Shown: positions 45,606 to 58,229, numbered from the stretch's first letter. The stretch: DNA of 64,000 bases from Drosophila persimilis (GCF_003286085.1 NW_020825706.1:1-64000); one strand, 5' to 3'. Notes: a model not told the origin generated them from the letters alone. Made by a program: numbers and translations.

Positions 45606-46020
45606 TCGTAACCGTAACCGTAACCGTAACCGAGACCCCTCCGTGCTGCGGATGAAAAACCCAACTCCCAAAAAATGGAATCCCCTTTTGACAGCGGGCA
45701 GCACCAGCGATGACAGTGGGAAAGGACACGACAGTGACAGCGACAGTGACAGCGACACGTAACGTCCGAGTAATCTAATAAATATGACAGTGTTTATGTG
45801 TTTATATGGCAGCGGCAGGTGGCAGGTTGTAGGTGGCATGTGGCCGAGTGGCACAAACAATAAATCACCATTAGAGAGAGAGAGAGCGAGAGAGAGAGCG
45901 AGAGCTGCCTTTCATTAACGGATTTCAGCGTTCATCCAAAAACTATATCCACGAGCCGTGTGTGACACTAATACAGTCGATGGCGTGGCGTGGCACGGCG
46001 TGGCGTGGCGTGGCATGCAC
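45606..46020. repeat. cluster of short tandem repeats
   Basis: Four copies of CGTAAC at 45607-45630, then GACAGTGACAGC repeats at 45729-45758, then (GA)n with GC interruptions at 45871-45905, then GGCGT repeats at 45980-46013. Four unrelated microsatellites within 420 bases. The CGTAAC run is not evidence of a telomere. Confidence 0.9.
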
Positions 46021-46213
46021 CTATCATGAAAATATTTGCGCAAAATACACAAATATTTTAAGCCGCATTTTGACAAAGGACTTGGCACACGACGGGTAAT
46101 GAATTCTGACAGCGCAGGACACGGAATGGCAGCGAATAAAGCTCTATGCTCTCAATGCAAATATGACAGGAAAGGGACTCTCTCTCTCTCTCCATACAGG
46201 AGAAGGATATGGC

Positions 46214-46234
46214 GGGAGGGGAGGGGAGGGGGGG
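46214..46234 (+). other. G-quadruplex-forming motif, single-base loops
   Basis: G runs of 3, 4, 4 and 7 separated by single A bases on the + strand. Short loops make this the motif most likely to fold stably in this window. Confidence 0.7.
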
Positions 46235-46239
46235 CAAGT

Positions 46240-46860
46240 GGGATATGGGTTTTTGTTATTTGTATAAACAAATATATAAACTGTAGCCTCCTCGTCGGCC
46301 TCCTCCTGCCGTAAAAACGGATTACGTGGCAAAATGTTGTTCCGTTTCACAGGATCCCGAATACATTTTTGTGGTATAACGTTGGGGATTTTATATGGGC
46401 CGCACGGATTTTAGAGGTGAGAATCGGTAATGTTTGCGCCATCCAAAAACTAATTGCACTTTGCGGTCGGGCTGGGTGTGCATTATCGAGGGGCGGGGAA
46501 AGCGGCGGGCGTGTGGATTATTTTGAATGCCTGATGGGATTACAAAATGCACTCAAATCGAAGAGGTATGATTGATTCCGAAGGGCAAGCGGCATAGGAT
46601 TTAATGGAAACCACAAATTATTGATGGGGATTATTTTATATACAGCGACTGAGAGTGGTTTTAGGTTCCAAAAGGGATGGATATCTATGAGCGTGCGAGT
46701 GTTCGATGGGGCAGCTCTCCCAAGGGCAGATATTTGCGAGGTATTTGGAGATATTCTTTACTGGAAATGATATTTCGGGAATATTGGCTCGAAAGTTGTA
46801 GTTTTAGGTTATGTTTCAAATGTTTTCGGGGTGGAAATTTTGTTTCTGCTTCTGAATGAA
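46240..46860. other. unique sequence, no gene recognised
   Basis: Three small + frames (46369-46859) have no domain content. No repeats of note. Confidence 0.4.
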
Positions 46861-46864
46861 GGCA

Positions 46865-47320
46865 AACACTAATAATAATAAAAAAATATATAAAAAAATA
46901 AATGAGAAGCAAAATTTATAATTTAAAAAATTAAATCAAAAATTTAATAAATAAGTGAATTGAATAAAATATAAAAAAAAATTATTTAATGCAAAATAAT
47001 ACGAAATTATTTATATAAAAAATAACTTAATACAAAATAATAAAATAAAAAAAATAATAAAATAAAAAAAATAATTAAAAAAAAAATAATTTATACTAAA
47101 AAACTAATAAAAAAAATAATTCATAAAAAAAAAAAAATAATGAAGAAATCGAAAAAAAAAATGGTAAAAAATACATAAATCAGATATACAACAAAATATG
47201 TAAAAAAAAAATAAAATAAATTAGTTAAAAATATAATAAATCAATAAACAAGTGAAATAAATAATTAAAACGCATAAAAATAGTACAACAAAATTATTAA
47301 GTTAAGAAAATAAAAGATTT
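46865..47320. repeat. AT-rich (AATAAAAAA)n desert
   Basis: About 450 bases of A/T, A-rich on +, with AATAATAAAATAAAAAAAATAAT-like units near 47035-47075. Confidence 0.85.
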
Positions 47321-47324
47321 GAAG

Positions 47325-47975
47325 CTTGAAGTTTCCTTGAAAGTATGTATGTTCCTATGATCCAATAATCATGAAAATTTGTACTCCGTCTTACATTTTC
47401 GTAACTGAATACTAAGAAAATTAAAGAAAATAATCGAAGTTCACAGAAAACAAAAGGTCTTATGTCCCTAACTATTGAAATTACTTATTCAATAAACTCT
47501 CCAAATGAAATCTGAAAATCTGATAAATCTATAATCTCTAAAAGCAATATTTAATGTTTATTCATCTCAAGAAATGATGGAACAAATAACCATTCCTGTC
47601 GCTCTTAAGTGCCGACAACTTGTGTTATTATGGCCATCGGATGTTTATTTACTTAGCTGAGAAATATGAAATGTTAATTAGTTTTGTTGCACTGGCAACT
47701 AATTACCAAATTACCTGTATGCCGAGTGCCAAATGCTAATCAAATGATTTCATTAGAAATATAGAAGCAGAAGCCGGCAGAAGGCAGTCGGCTCTTATCA
47801 TCAATTCACGTCACACACACATCGCAGCAGAGGGGAAGCACAAGTGGCATTCACTAACTCAGCAACTAATTAGTAGAGCCAGGGCAATTAGCAGTAATTA
47901 AATCATATTCAAAACAAGGTACCACCGTAGCCCGTATATCTCTGGCAATTCCTTTTGCTTCCTTCGTGTTTGTCT
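47325..47975. other. unique sequence, no gene recognised
   Basis: No repeat, RNA gene or credible open frame seen. Confidence 0.4.
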
Positions 47976-47980
47976 AAGCC

Positions 47981-48034
47981 CCATCCAGCCATCCATCCAG
48001 CCATCCATCCAGCCATCCATCCGTCCATCCATCG
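47981..48034. repeat. 12-bp tandem repeat (CCATCCATCCAG)
   Basis: About 4.5 units, giving an H-P-A-I peptide on + and G-W-M-A on -. Simple minisatellite. Confidence 0.93.
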
Positions 48035-48522
48035 ACAAGGACTTAACCATGCCTCACAGAGGCTGAAGCAAATCGTTGCTGCCTCTCTGACCTGCCACAA
48101 GAAAACAGACAGACCTGCCACAAATGAAATGATAGACAGAAGATGGAATGAAAGATGCAAGAGGGTCTGCTGCTGCCTCCAACACTTGACACACATCCTA
48201 GATCCCAGATCCTAGACCTCTGCCGCAAGACGACAGCAAAATCAACAAAAGCCTAAGCGAAAAAAAAACCCCATATAGATGGAGTGGGTTAAAGGACGGC
48301 GGGTCCTGCTTCCGTTTCTTCTCTGTGGATGTCCCGGTTTTGCGGGCAAACACCTTTTGCCAAAGGATTTCAGGGCGCTACCTTCTTTATGCTGCAGATA
48401 AAAACCAAAAGCCAGCCAAAAGCATCAGCATCTTGTGCAATTTTTACAACTGCTGGTCATTGGATGCGAATGCGGAAAGGGTATATGGGTTTTCAAGCAA
48501 AGAATGTGACATGTAGGGAAGG

Positions 48523-48525
<3 letters not shown>

Positions 48526-48575
<50 letters not shown>
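48526..48575. repeat. (GA)25 microsatellite
   Basis: Uninterrupted GA dinucleotides over 50 bases, followed by GGCGAGGGAGGGAG. Confidence 0.97.
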
Positions 48576-48577
<2 letters not shown>

Positions 48578-48779
48578 CGAGGGAGGGAGAACTTGGCAGA
48601 GGAGGGAGTTGTATAGGGGAATTTGTATATTCTGTAAGAAAAGTCTTTGCCAGAAGATTTTTAGGGGGAAAAAATTCCGTGAATAGATATTCCTGCATGT
48701 GCCTCGACAAAAACGTTCCAGCATTTTTTTAAAATGCTTGCCATTTTTTTTTTTGCCATAAAATAAATAATAAATTTAT

Positions 48780-49065
48780 AATGGCTTATACTTTTTGAAA
48801 TATATATGTATTTATTTATGCATATAATTTTTTGTATACGTTTTTTTTTTATTATTTATTTTTTAATATTTGTTAAATTTATAGATATATATATTTTTTT
48901 TAAATTTATATATTTTTTAAAATTTATAATTCTTTTTTTTTTTAATTTATATGTATTTTTATTTATTTATATTTTTATTTATTTATATTTTTATTTATAT
49001 ATGCTTTTTTTTAAATTTATATTTATATATGCTTTTTTTAAATTTATATTTATTTATATTTATAT
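48780..49065. repeat. AT-rich tract with TTTATATTTTTATTTA units
   Basis: T/A-only sequence with TTTATTTATATTTTTA repeated at 48955-48995 and a further ATATGCTTTTTTTAAATTTAT pair at 48998-49045. Confidence 0.85.
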
Positions 49066-50019
49066 ATCCCCCATCAAAGGACCCAAAGGGTATCCCTCAG
49101 TCGACTTTGGTTTTCTTCCTGTTTCGTTTTTTTTGTTGCCTGTTTATAAGAAGATTTGTTGGCTTTTCGCTGTTTGTTGCTGTTGCTGCTGCTGCCGCTG
49201 CCGTTGCTGCTGTTTATGTTTGGCATTTAAATTCTAAGCGCCCTGCAGCTTATTGGGTGTGAAAAATCCCCAGCCAGCAAAGTTTTTCCCTCAAAGGGAA
49301 ACTCAGAGACACAGAAAGAGAGAGGAGAGAGGAGAGGACAGATACAGAGGGCAAGGGAAAATGAAAGAGTGAAAGCTGCTGCTGCCGCTGCTGGCTGTTG
49401 CAAGTCCTTCTAGTATTTGATTTGCACTTGGATTTCGATTTCTGCTGTCACGTCTTGTGGAAGGACTTCCCTCGGCAATCGACCCTTGAACTGAACTGCA
49501 ATTCTCTCTGTCTCTCTCTCTCGCCACTTGAGTTCTAGTGTTTTAGTATCGATTGCTCTAGAACAGGGGGGAGGGAGAACTTTTTAGCACATTTTTGTTT
49601 TAAAGTTTTCCACACGAAAACTTTCTCTAAAAAACCCACAAAACTTTCGTCTGCGAAACCGTCGCAATGCACAAAAAAGTAGGCAACAAATTAGGGTTTA
49701 AATATAGTACAAAAACGTTTTCTTCGAGTCACATTCAAGGAATATTATTATGTGCAAAGAACAACAAAAAGTTGGCGTTAATTTCCAGCGAATAGATCGG
49801 ATAAATCTCAGTGAAAATAAACATTTTACGAATATTTGTTGTGTGTTTGGGTGGGCGGGGCGGTGCGCCCCCCCTCTTTCTGTAAATAAAACTAATTGAG
49901 TCTGTCATGCCCTCATTTTTGCCTATCTTTTCTCTTTATATAATGCGAAAACTTTTATTTATATACAAATTTTCCCTCTTTCTCTCTTTCTCCTTTTTTT
50001 TTTGTGTATCTTTTTCTAG
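49066..50019. other. unique sequence, polypyrimidine at its end
   Basis: CTG/CCG triplets at 49175-49215 and 49376-49395. It ends in a 45-base pyrimidine tract (49975-50017) feeding the acceptor at 50018-50019. No gene. Confidence 0.45.
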
Positions 50020-50083
50020 TCTGAAGTCGGTCTGAAAGTCTGAAGTGTTTTCCTGGACTTTTCCTGCGCTGCTCCATCAAAAT
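50020..50083 (+). other. candidate 64-nt non-coding exon
   Basis: A very strong acceptor (long C/T tract, then TTTTTCTAG) ends at 50019, and a GTAAGT donor begins at 50084. The 64 bases between have stops in all three forward frames, two of them early, so a coding exon is excluded. A 5' UTR exon or a poison-type cassette on the + strand would fit. CTGAAGTC-like words repeat inside it. Confidence 0.3.
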
Positions 50084-50515
50084 GTAAGTCTTAATTTATG
50101 CTTGAAAGGAGATTTTTCTCTCTTTCTCTGTGTGTATGTGTGTGTGTGTGTGGGTGTGTGTTTTGTCTGTGTTTTCGCAAATGAATGTTGGGAAAACTTT
50201 TCAGTCAATGCCTTCGAAAAGTTATTTGTTTAGGGGCCAAGACATGGTGTCTGAGTGGAAGACAGCAGACGGAAGGCGCTACCGGGTATGTGGCGGAGAG
50301 AGAGAAAAAGAGAGAGATAGAGAGCAAAACAAAGAACCAAATGATGACAAATGATAAATGATTTTCTATCCCAAAAGGCCAAAAGAGCGAGTGTCCATGA
50401 CAGGGGGCCATGGAATTAGGAATGGAAATTAAGACAGTTTTTGGTTGTGTATTTAAAAGAGATTTTCCTTGTAGATGTGTATTTTTAGAGATACATATGA
50501 TAATGAGAACAAAAG
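50084..50515. other. unique sequence with GT and GA runs
   Basis: A GTGTGTATGTGTGTGTGTG run at 50130-50162 and GAGAGAGAAAAAGAGAGAG near 50297-50320. No gene. Confidence 0.5.
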
Positions 50516-50519
50516 TTTA

Positions 50520-51175
50520 AAGGAAAAAGGAGAATTTAAACGAAAATATTCACAAATTTAAATATAATAAAGCATAAGGAATAAAAAATACAAATATGTA
50601 AAATAAATACAAAATAAAAAAGACAATGAAAAATAACAAGAATAAAAATAAAATACCAAAATACAGTAATAGAACATAAAAAAAAATTAAAAAACACAAA
50701 ATAAAACATAAAAATAAAAAAAGACAAAATAAAACATAAAAAATAAACAAAGACAAAATGATACATAAATAAAGAAATAATCAATTGGAATAAAAAGTTA
50801 AAAAAATAGAAAAGAGCAATATAATATATAAATAATAAAAAAATAAGTAATAAAAATAAAAAATAAAAAAATTTATATTAAAAAAATAATAATACAAGAT
50901 TTAATAATACATAAATAAATTAAAAATTAAATTAAAAAAACTAAAAAAAATAATTAAAAAAATAAATTGTAAAAAAAATACATAAATTAGTAAATAATAC
51001 AATAAAAACTAAAAAAATCTTAAATTCAATTTCAAAAATGAAATAAGAAAATGGCAATAAATAAGTTGAAGGTGTAAAAAAAGAGTAACCTAAAAAAGAA
51101 ACCTTAATTAAAAACAGGATACACAAAGAAAAAAGTATTTAAAAATAAAATAAATAAGAAGAAAAATGAATGTTT
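50520..51175. repeat. A-rich tract (AAAATAAAACATAAAAA)
   Basis: About 650 bases with AAAATAAAAATAAAA-type sequence. ACAAAATAAAACATAAAAA recurs at about 50696-50745 as a 32-34 bp unit. No gene; the - strand frames are F/Y/L/I-only. Confidence 0.85.
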
Positions 51176-52655
51176 ATTTATAGTCTGGTATAAATCGTGC
51201 CCTAAGTGGGGACTTAGTACAAATTTGTACCCTCAAATGATTGAAGCTCCTCCTAAGTCTTATTGTGTCCTTCCGCGCTACTCCTTCCATGTATCACAAT
51301 TTCTATAAGCTTCTTTGCCATTGCACATTAAGGAGCATAAAAGTATTTTCTGGTATCCTATCAACGAGACAGATGGCAAGGGAGGAGGACGGAGGACCTT
51401 TCGCATTGTCATAACAATAACAAAAAAAAAAAAAACAAGAGACAAAAAATTCTAAAAAAAAGGAACACATTTTCATGTTATTGTCAGAGAGGGAGAGAGA
51501 CAGAAAAATGTCAAAATATTTTTCTTTCAGCCAAAATGTTTTGCAAATAAGTCAGAAGGAAAATTCTAAAGAACTGAATGGCGAAATGGGAGGCCAGAGG
51601 GAAGGGTCTTGGGGATAACTACAATCACTTGATTCCTTGATGATCTGTCAAAGAAAAACAACAAAGTAAATGACATTTTTTTGGAAGGAATCCCATGGCA
51701 CAAATGATGGTACTTTGCGTAATGAAATGAGTATAAATTCCCGAATACTTAAGAGTGCGTGATATATATTTTTGTATGCGGTAATTTTAAAACCATTAAA
51801 GCAAACATTAAATGGCCTCAAGAGCTGGCCCTAAGTTATGGCCAATGATTAGACCAAAGTATAAAAAGAGCAAAGCCCGCACAACCATAAATAAGAGCGA
51901 AAAAAGGGACAGCGAGAGAGAGAGAGAGTAAAACCCGAAAGAATTGTAACATAAAAACGTCTGTTTTTCCGCTATAATTGGCCACATATTTTGTTGGCCT
52001 GCCCTCCGAAAATCGTACAGGTACAGTGTGGGGACTTTGCGGCAGGTTGTGTGGCAAAGGATGCATACATCCTGCCAACTGGATCACTGGTTTGGGGCCC
52101 TATCAATATATGTACGAGTGTATTTCAGGGCACACCAAAAACCCACCGCCCAAAAAAAAACCCCCCGGAACAGCCACAACTATTGCCGTACCTATTTCTA
52201 TCTTCCATCTCCTATCTCCTGGCGGCCCTGCCCATCCTTTCGGTTCGGTTCGTTTCGTTTCGTCCTATTCCCAGTTTGATGTTTGTTATGGAAATCCAAG
52301 CAGGAAGCCTGAATGGTAATAATTTTGTAGATAGTTCCGTTGGGGGTTTTTGCCGGCCGTCGGCCCTGGGCCCGTGGATGGCAGAGAGGATATCACGTAA
52401 ATGGAAATGAGCCCAAAAGGAGATTTGTTACCGAGAGAGATTTGTGACCTGATGAATAGAAATTGAAGTGCAGGCAGGTGGAAAACCTCTGAATGGGTGA
52501 GCAAATTAGAGGGAGCTGCAAATGGGAGCTAAAAATGTGTACAGCTTAGAGGGAAGGATAGGTGCAAGTCGTTCCTATATTTGTTGGTTTCGACCTCATG
52601 TGGCATACAAATATTCAGTTTTTATTTATTTTTCATTAAAAATGTTACCATTTTT
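51176..52655. other. unique sequence, no gene recognised
   Basis: Several antisense-overlapping frames at 51836-52504, none with a recognised domain. GTTCGGTTCGTTTCGTTTCG at 52241-52261. Confidence 0.4.
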
Positions 52656-52659
52656 TTCT

Positions 52660-53240
52660 ATTAATTTTGTATTGCGTTTTTAGTATTTTTCTTTACTTTT
52701 TACTAGCATATATTTTTTGTATTAGTCCCAAAAGCTTAGATATGTACATTTTTTGTGTTATTTTTTCTAGTTTTTTTGGTATTTATTTTTGTACTTTTTA
52801 GTATAGATTGGGAATGCATTATTATCATTTCATATGTACCATTTTTCTTTGAAATTTTATGGTATATCATTTTTAAGTATTTAATTTTTTTTGGTATATT
52901 TTTAGTGTTTGTTTTTAAAGAATTTTTGTTTAGTATTTTTTTTTTAAATTTTTTTGTCTAGTATTTTTTAGTATTTTTGTTTAGTATTTTTCAAAATTCT
53001 TGTTTGGTATTTTTGCTTAGTATTTTTCAGTATTTGTGCTTAGTATTTTTCAGTATTTTTGATTAGTATTTTTTGTATTTTTTCTCAGTATTATTCATTT
53101 ATTTTTTAAATGTTTTTTTTAAGTTAATTTTCTTTTCTGTTATTTATGGTTTTTGTTTTTTTAGTATCAATTTATAACTTAAGATTACATTTCTAGTATT
53201 TTTTTGTAGCATACTTTTGTATGCATTAAGTATTTTTTTT
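52660..53240. repeat. TAGTATTTT-type block
   Basis: AGTATTTTT recurs frequently, best ordered at 52970-53080 (AGTATTTTTCAGTATTTTTG). Same orientation as the blocks in the first 7 kb, some 45 kb away. Confidence 0.85.
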
Positions 53241-53244
53241 ATTA

Positions 53245-56200
53245 TTTTTATATTTAGTTAATTTACCAGCAGTTTAGCCTTTTGCCCTAACAATTTAAAG
53301 GAATTTCCTGCCTAAAGTAAATTTAAAGATAATACAAGAAAAAGAGAAGTAAACCGAGGGAGAGAGAGAGAGAATTGTGTAGAAATGGGAATAGGAATTG
53401 AAATGAATGAAAGGACAACACACAAATTGGCAAATGTCGATGATAGAGATTTCGGTCCTCAGCTGCAGAACAGATACAAGAACTAGAAAATGGCAATTCC
53501 AAAAGGCAACCAGAGACACACACACACACTCGCACAAAGAGGAAAGACTTGTAGGACTTGGTCGAAGGATCTGCAAGCTCTATGTCGACGAGTACTATCT
53601 GCATTTCTATACATAGAGAATATGTGGGAGTTTGTGTCTCTTTTGCTCCTTCAAACATATTGGCAAATGTCGCTTGTGCAGTCGTTATAAAACAAACACT
53701 GGGCACACACAGGACATACAGGACGCATGCACAATGCTCTCTCGTCTTCATGCAATTCTAATAATATAAACTTTACATAAATGTTTTCTTTGCAAATAGA
53801 AACGAGTTCACAGAGACAGAGAGGTTGGGGCTGAATGGGGGTCGAGTGGGGTCTTGGGTGTGTCTGTGTGTGTGTGGGAGGGCCGTCCTCTCGGTCGCTT
53901 CTGCTGAGCTGGCAATCGCATTGCAGTTTGTCAGTCAGCTTTCTGTCTGAAGCGGCTTTTTATTTCACAAATAGTTTTCGGGGGTTTTCCGCAAAAGGGT
54001 ATTTCTCGTCGCAGAATGGGCGTTTAAGGCTTCACAGAGTCAGCATTTTATTTACGGGACATCCCCCCCCCCACCCAAACGTGTCGCACATGTCGTATGA
54101 TTGATTTATGTTGCACATCAAATTGTTGCACTTTTGTGTGACTTTTTCGTGACGTGTGTGTGTCATATTTTTGGTATATCCACCCCCAAAAAAGAAAGCC
54201 CAAGGCCCCCAGCTGTTGGGCAGGGACATAATTAATAGAAAATGATTGATGTGTGCTCTGGCATCGAAGTGCCTTGAAATTAAAGGTTTCCCAGCCTTTT
54301 TGGGTAGCGAGTGGCCTTCTGCTGTGACTGTGACTGTGACTGGCCTCCTGGCCTAATTGAAACATCCTTGAGCTGCTGTCAGACACAGAGAGCCACAAAT
54401 AAATATAGACCCAAACACAAGGGCAGACCACACACCTGTACGTGCCCCCCCAACACACGTCCTCTGTGGGCCAGGGACCACGAAATGGCAAACATTCCCC
54501 CCCTCCCCCCTGTCGGTTATTTCATAGTTGAAATGTCCTCTGTGTCCCCTGTGGCTCCAATAAATAATCTATAGAAAAAAGCGAATACGAATGGTTAAAC
54601 AAATAAAAATAAAATATAAAATCCTTGATGCGGAGAGCGACATGATTTTCCAAGAGTTTTCTTTGATGGGGGTTTCCATTGTATTTTAATCAAAAAAATA
54701 CCACCCCCCAAATGGCCGGAAGGCCTTTGGTAAGAAATGTGTACAGGTCAGCCATAAACTGGAGGTCAATCGGTTCCGTTTTGTGGTCGAAATTGTTTCT
54801 TTTTTGTAGATTTTTAAGACGTGATTTGATGGCAAAAGGTGTGGCGGAAAACTCCTTATTTAAAGGAAATTTCATTGATTTTTGGATTTCCTTGGGAAAA
54901 CCCTTTCTTAAGCCACAATTTTGGCAGTATTTTAAGCCATCTGTAACTCTAATTGACCACGCCCTTTTGGCGCCGAAAAAACCGGCACAATTCGAGGAGA
55001 TTTATGTGCTGTATTTTTGTATTGTTTGGCTTTTTATATATCGCATATCGCATATCGTGTATCGTATATTACTTTTATTGCCAGGTGGCGCCGCACACCT
55101 AAAAATGGAGCATAAATCTACCCAAAAGTTGAAAGGGTTAACAATCGGCGGGAGAAACCCCCATGGCATGACTTCCCCGCCGGATATTGAAAATCCAATT
55201 AAAACTGGAAAAAACAGCCCCCCCACACCGATAAATGGCCAATCAATCCACAATCGCATTAATACATCATAAAAATGTGTACAGTTTTTCAGATATTTAC
55301 CAGCAAGGGTTCAAAACATCTGTTGTTTGAATCCTGGGCGAAAAAAAAATGAGAAGCCAGTCGATAGGTGGATAAATATTTCATTATTTATATGCTGTTC
55401 CGCCACCTGGCTCTCATTCGCCTCCCTCTCCCTCCCCCTCTCTCTATCTCTGGCGATGGCATCTCTCACTCGTGCACCTGTTTTGGCATTTCAGTATTTA
55501 TTTAGTTTTTTAATTCAATTGAATTTCCATTAACAAATTGATAGAAGGCCCCCTCACACCCCCACAGAACATTTATGGAGCGATATTTTTATTTCTTTTG
55601 TGCTTTTCGGCACGTAAAATAAACAGGAAAATTTTCTTTCAGTCAATAGCAAAACATTCCATTGAATAATCACATTCGGGATTTTATTTTGATATTTTTT
55701 TTTTTGGTGTTTATTTCTATGAATTTTTTTTTATTTTTATTTCTATGATTTTTGGCGAAAATTGTATTTGGTAAAGGCATTAAATTAGGAGTATTTTACA
55801 GATGGCGGGGATGAATTTAAGAGTGATTTAGGGAAGAGAGAGTTAAGGATTTTGGGATAAAGGATACATCATTTATAAGTAAATATTTTTTGGATTTTAA
55901 AATATTTCTTTTCTTCTATTATTTATTCATTTTTGTATGGTTTAAATATCAAAAGTCTAGACAAATATTAATTAAATAAATAATAAATGTAATTTAATTT
56001 TCCTTCTTCAATGACATATTTTTCCTTTGCAAATTTTATGGCACATTTTCTCTGAATTTTGCACATTTCCTTTTGCATTCATTTTCCATCATCATCCAAC
56101 CAAGAAAACCAAATTTTCCACACTTTGTGGTGTAACCAGAAGAGCACTTTACGTGCAATCAGGCTTCATTTACCTCTCTCTCGCCCTGTCGTTGGGAGAG

Positions 56201-57690
56201 CTGCCAACTCTTGAAACAAAGCCATATCTTAGTGCCATTTTTGGCGAGGCTTCTCTGTTGAATTATAAACTGCCTTCATTAGAGATTCATCCAACACCTT
56301 GACCGCATGACAAGCTGCAAAATTGAGGTGTTGAGCAGAGAGCTGAGAGCTCAGAGAATCCTTTGCCACATGCCACACTCGGAGCTTGCCTTGCTGTCTC
56401 TGTCTCTGTCGCTGTCGCTTGGGGGATTCCAAGGCCTGGCCCCATAAATTGTGTTCAACTTTCAAACCAATTAACCCACAAATTTTACACTCAATTAGAG
56501 CTGTCTCTTTTCACTCGGGACTCGTTCTGTTTCTCTCAGCCAACTATCTCTCGTACTTTTAATAATTTATAATTTATTTTGCCCTGACAACCCCCCACCC
56601 CCCCAACAATTAGTCCTGGGAAGGAAGAAAGAATAAAAATAAATTAATAATTGAATAAGTTACTCATTAGAGAGGAGTAACAGGGATAACAAACTGTCTC
56701 TCTGTCTCTCTGTCTCTCCGTCTCTGTCTGTTATCTAACCTTAACATGCAACATTAAGTGGCAGCATCTTCTTGCCTCTCTCTCTTCCTCTGTTTGTCTG
56801 CGTTTCCATGCTGCGTGAATTTGTCACCATTTTGTTGTGCGGAGGGAAACGTAAGTTGTTTTTCCTTCCTTGTTTTTTTTTCCTTGCTGTTTCTGTGTGT
56901 TTTTCCCGAAGACTCCCTTGGTTTTTCCTTAGCTTCCTCTGGCTTTTTCCTTAGTTTTCCTGCTCTGTGCCATCTTGTCATTTATCAATCATAAATGCTG
57001 CTGAGTGACTGCTGGGAGTCTCATTAATGTTTTGCGCTTGCTGGCAACCCTGGCTGGCTATCTCCCTCTCTCTCTCTTTGCCATTTTTTTTTGCGTAATT
57101 GCTTTATGCCCTGATTTATGCTTATCTTTAGTCATATTTTTACATTTACCTTTTTATCACACCCGCACCATCGGATGGGGGGCAGGGGTCATGGGGTTCT
57201 GCCAGAGTTGACCTAATTTCATTGAACTTAATTTTGTGTGTGTCTCTATGAGTGTGTGTGTGTGTGTGTGAGGAAGGTACTGTATACAGGGTGCCTTTTA
57301 TCCCTGCGTTGTAAAATGCATTTGGTTTGGCCGTCGAACACCCTGTTTATTCGTGACAATCATCATAAAATTGGCATTAGACGAATAGCTTCACCTGATG
57401 ATGGCTCAACGCTGCACATTCTACGTGTGGCTACCGATGGGGCCTGGGGCATCGCGTGACGAGCGACAGGGAGATGTTTATCCATGAAAAGTGACCATCA
57501 GGACGACGCCTAAACGAAAGTAGAGGAGCACATATTTATGGCCCGCTGTTGGGGATTTTAGATGGCATCTGTTTCTCTCTTTAATGAGAAAAGTCACCCA
57601 GCAATTAATTGTCATTCATCGGAAATGGTTTTTCATGTTGTGTTTGCTCTTTTCCCAGGTGTTTTTTCGAGTGGAAGGACATGATAAATG
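53245..57690. other. long unique stretch, no gene recognised
   Basis: Includes a 197-codon open frame at 54679-55272 (+) that starts at TTG, has no domain and contains an ATCGCATATCGCATATCG repeat. Also a T-rich tract at 55680-55760, CTCTCTGTCTCTCTGTCTCTC at 56697-56720, and a donor-like AAC/GTAAGT at 56849 after a short ATG frame MLREFVTILLCGGK (56808). None is enough for a gene call. Confidence 0.4.
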
Positions 57691-57810
57691 TAGAAAAATA
57701 AAGGAATGGCATGTGAAAGGAATGGGATGGGAGTATGAATAGAAACAGGATAGATATTGGATGGGGATATGAATGGAACTGAAATATAATTGGAATGGGA
57801 ATCACAATTT
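57690..57810. repeat. degenerate GGAATGGGA / GGGTATGAA-like repeat
   Basis: Words such as GGAATGGGATGG, GAGTATGAATAG and GGATATGAATGG recur at about 11-base spacing. Possible distant relative of the 11-bp family. Confidence 0.4.
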
Positions 57811-57820
57811 CCGATTTACC

Positions 57821-58225
57821 TGTAAGAACTCAAGATCCACTTGAAATACATATATGTATGTATGTATATATTTTAAAACCTGTTATTCAATGAAAATGAG
57901 TGAAATGAGTCAAAAACTAGACAAAATTGTATATCATACCCATAAGAACTCGGGAACTACTAGACAGAATTCTTTGAAAATGAAATATATGCAGCATAAT
58001 GATGTTAAACTTATGAATCCAAGGTATGATTATAATCGCGCCATAACCAAAGGAACTCTGAAACTAGTCGAAGGATTTAGGTGAAAATAGGATAAATGTA
58101 GCAAAATGATGCTTAAAATATAAATTTGTAGTTTTTGAACCATCACTGCATCATTTTAGGCATTATAACCCTAAGAACTCGGGAAATACTTGATAGATTT
58201 CATTGAAAATGGAATATTTTCTGCT
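57821..58225. repeat. four diverged tandem repeats, 107-122 bp
   Basis: TAAGAACTCGGGAA or its variants occur at 57823, 57943, 58050 and 58172. At least the last three are followed by related sequence: a GATAGATTTCATTGAAAATGG-like stretch, then ATGCAGCATAATGATGTTAAA or GTAGCAAAATGATGCTTAAA, then ATAAATTTAAG. Old duplications, no coding capacity. Confidence 0.6.
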
Positions 58226-58229
58226 TGCT

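Noticed and set aside
45607..45630. CGTAAC repeats as a telomere-like array
   Set aside because: Only four copies among other microsatellites, and flies do not use short telomerase repeats.
54679..55272. 197-codon open frame on +
   Set aside because: Begins at TTG and has no domain, a short internal ATCGCATATCGC repeat, no splice or promoter context and composition like the surrounding non-coding DNA.
56808..56854. first coding exon MLREFVTILLCGGK with donor
   Set aside because: Only 14 codons and a C before the donor; no promoter or second exon seen.
57810..57850. ratchet-like TTACAG/GTAAAT on -
   Set aside because: No pyrimidine tract, and it lies in the diverged tandem repeat, where the same words recur.
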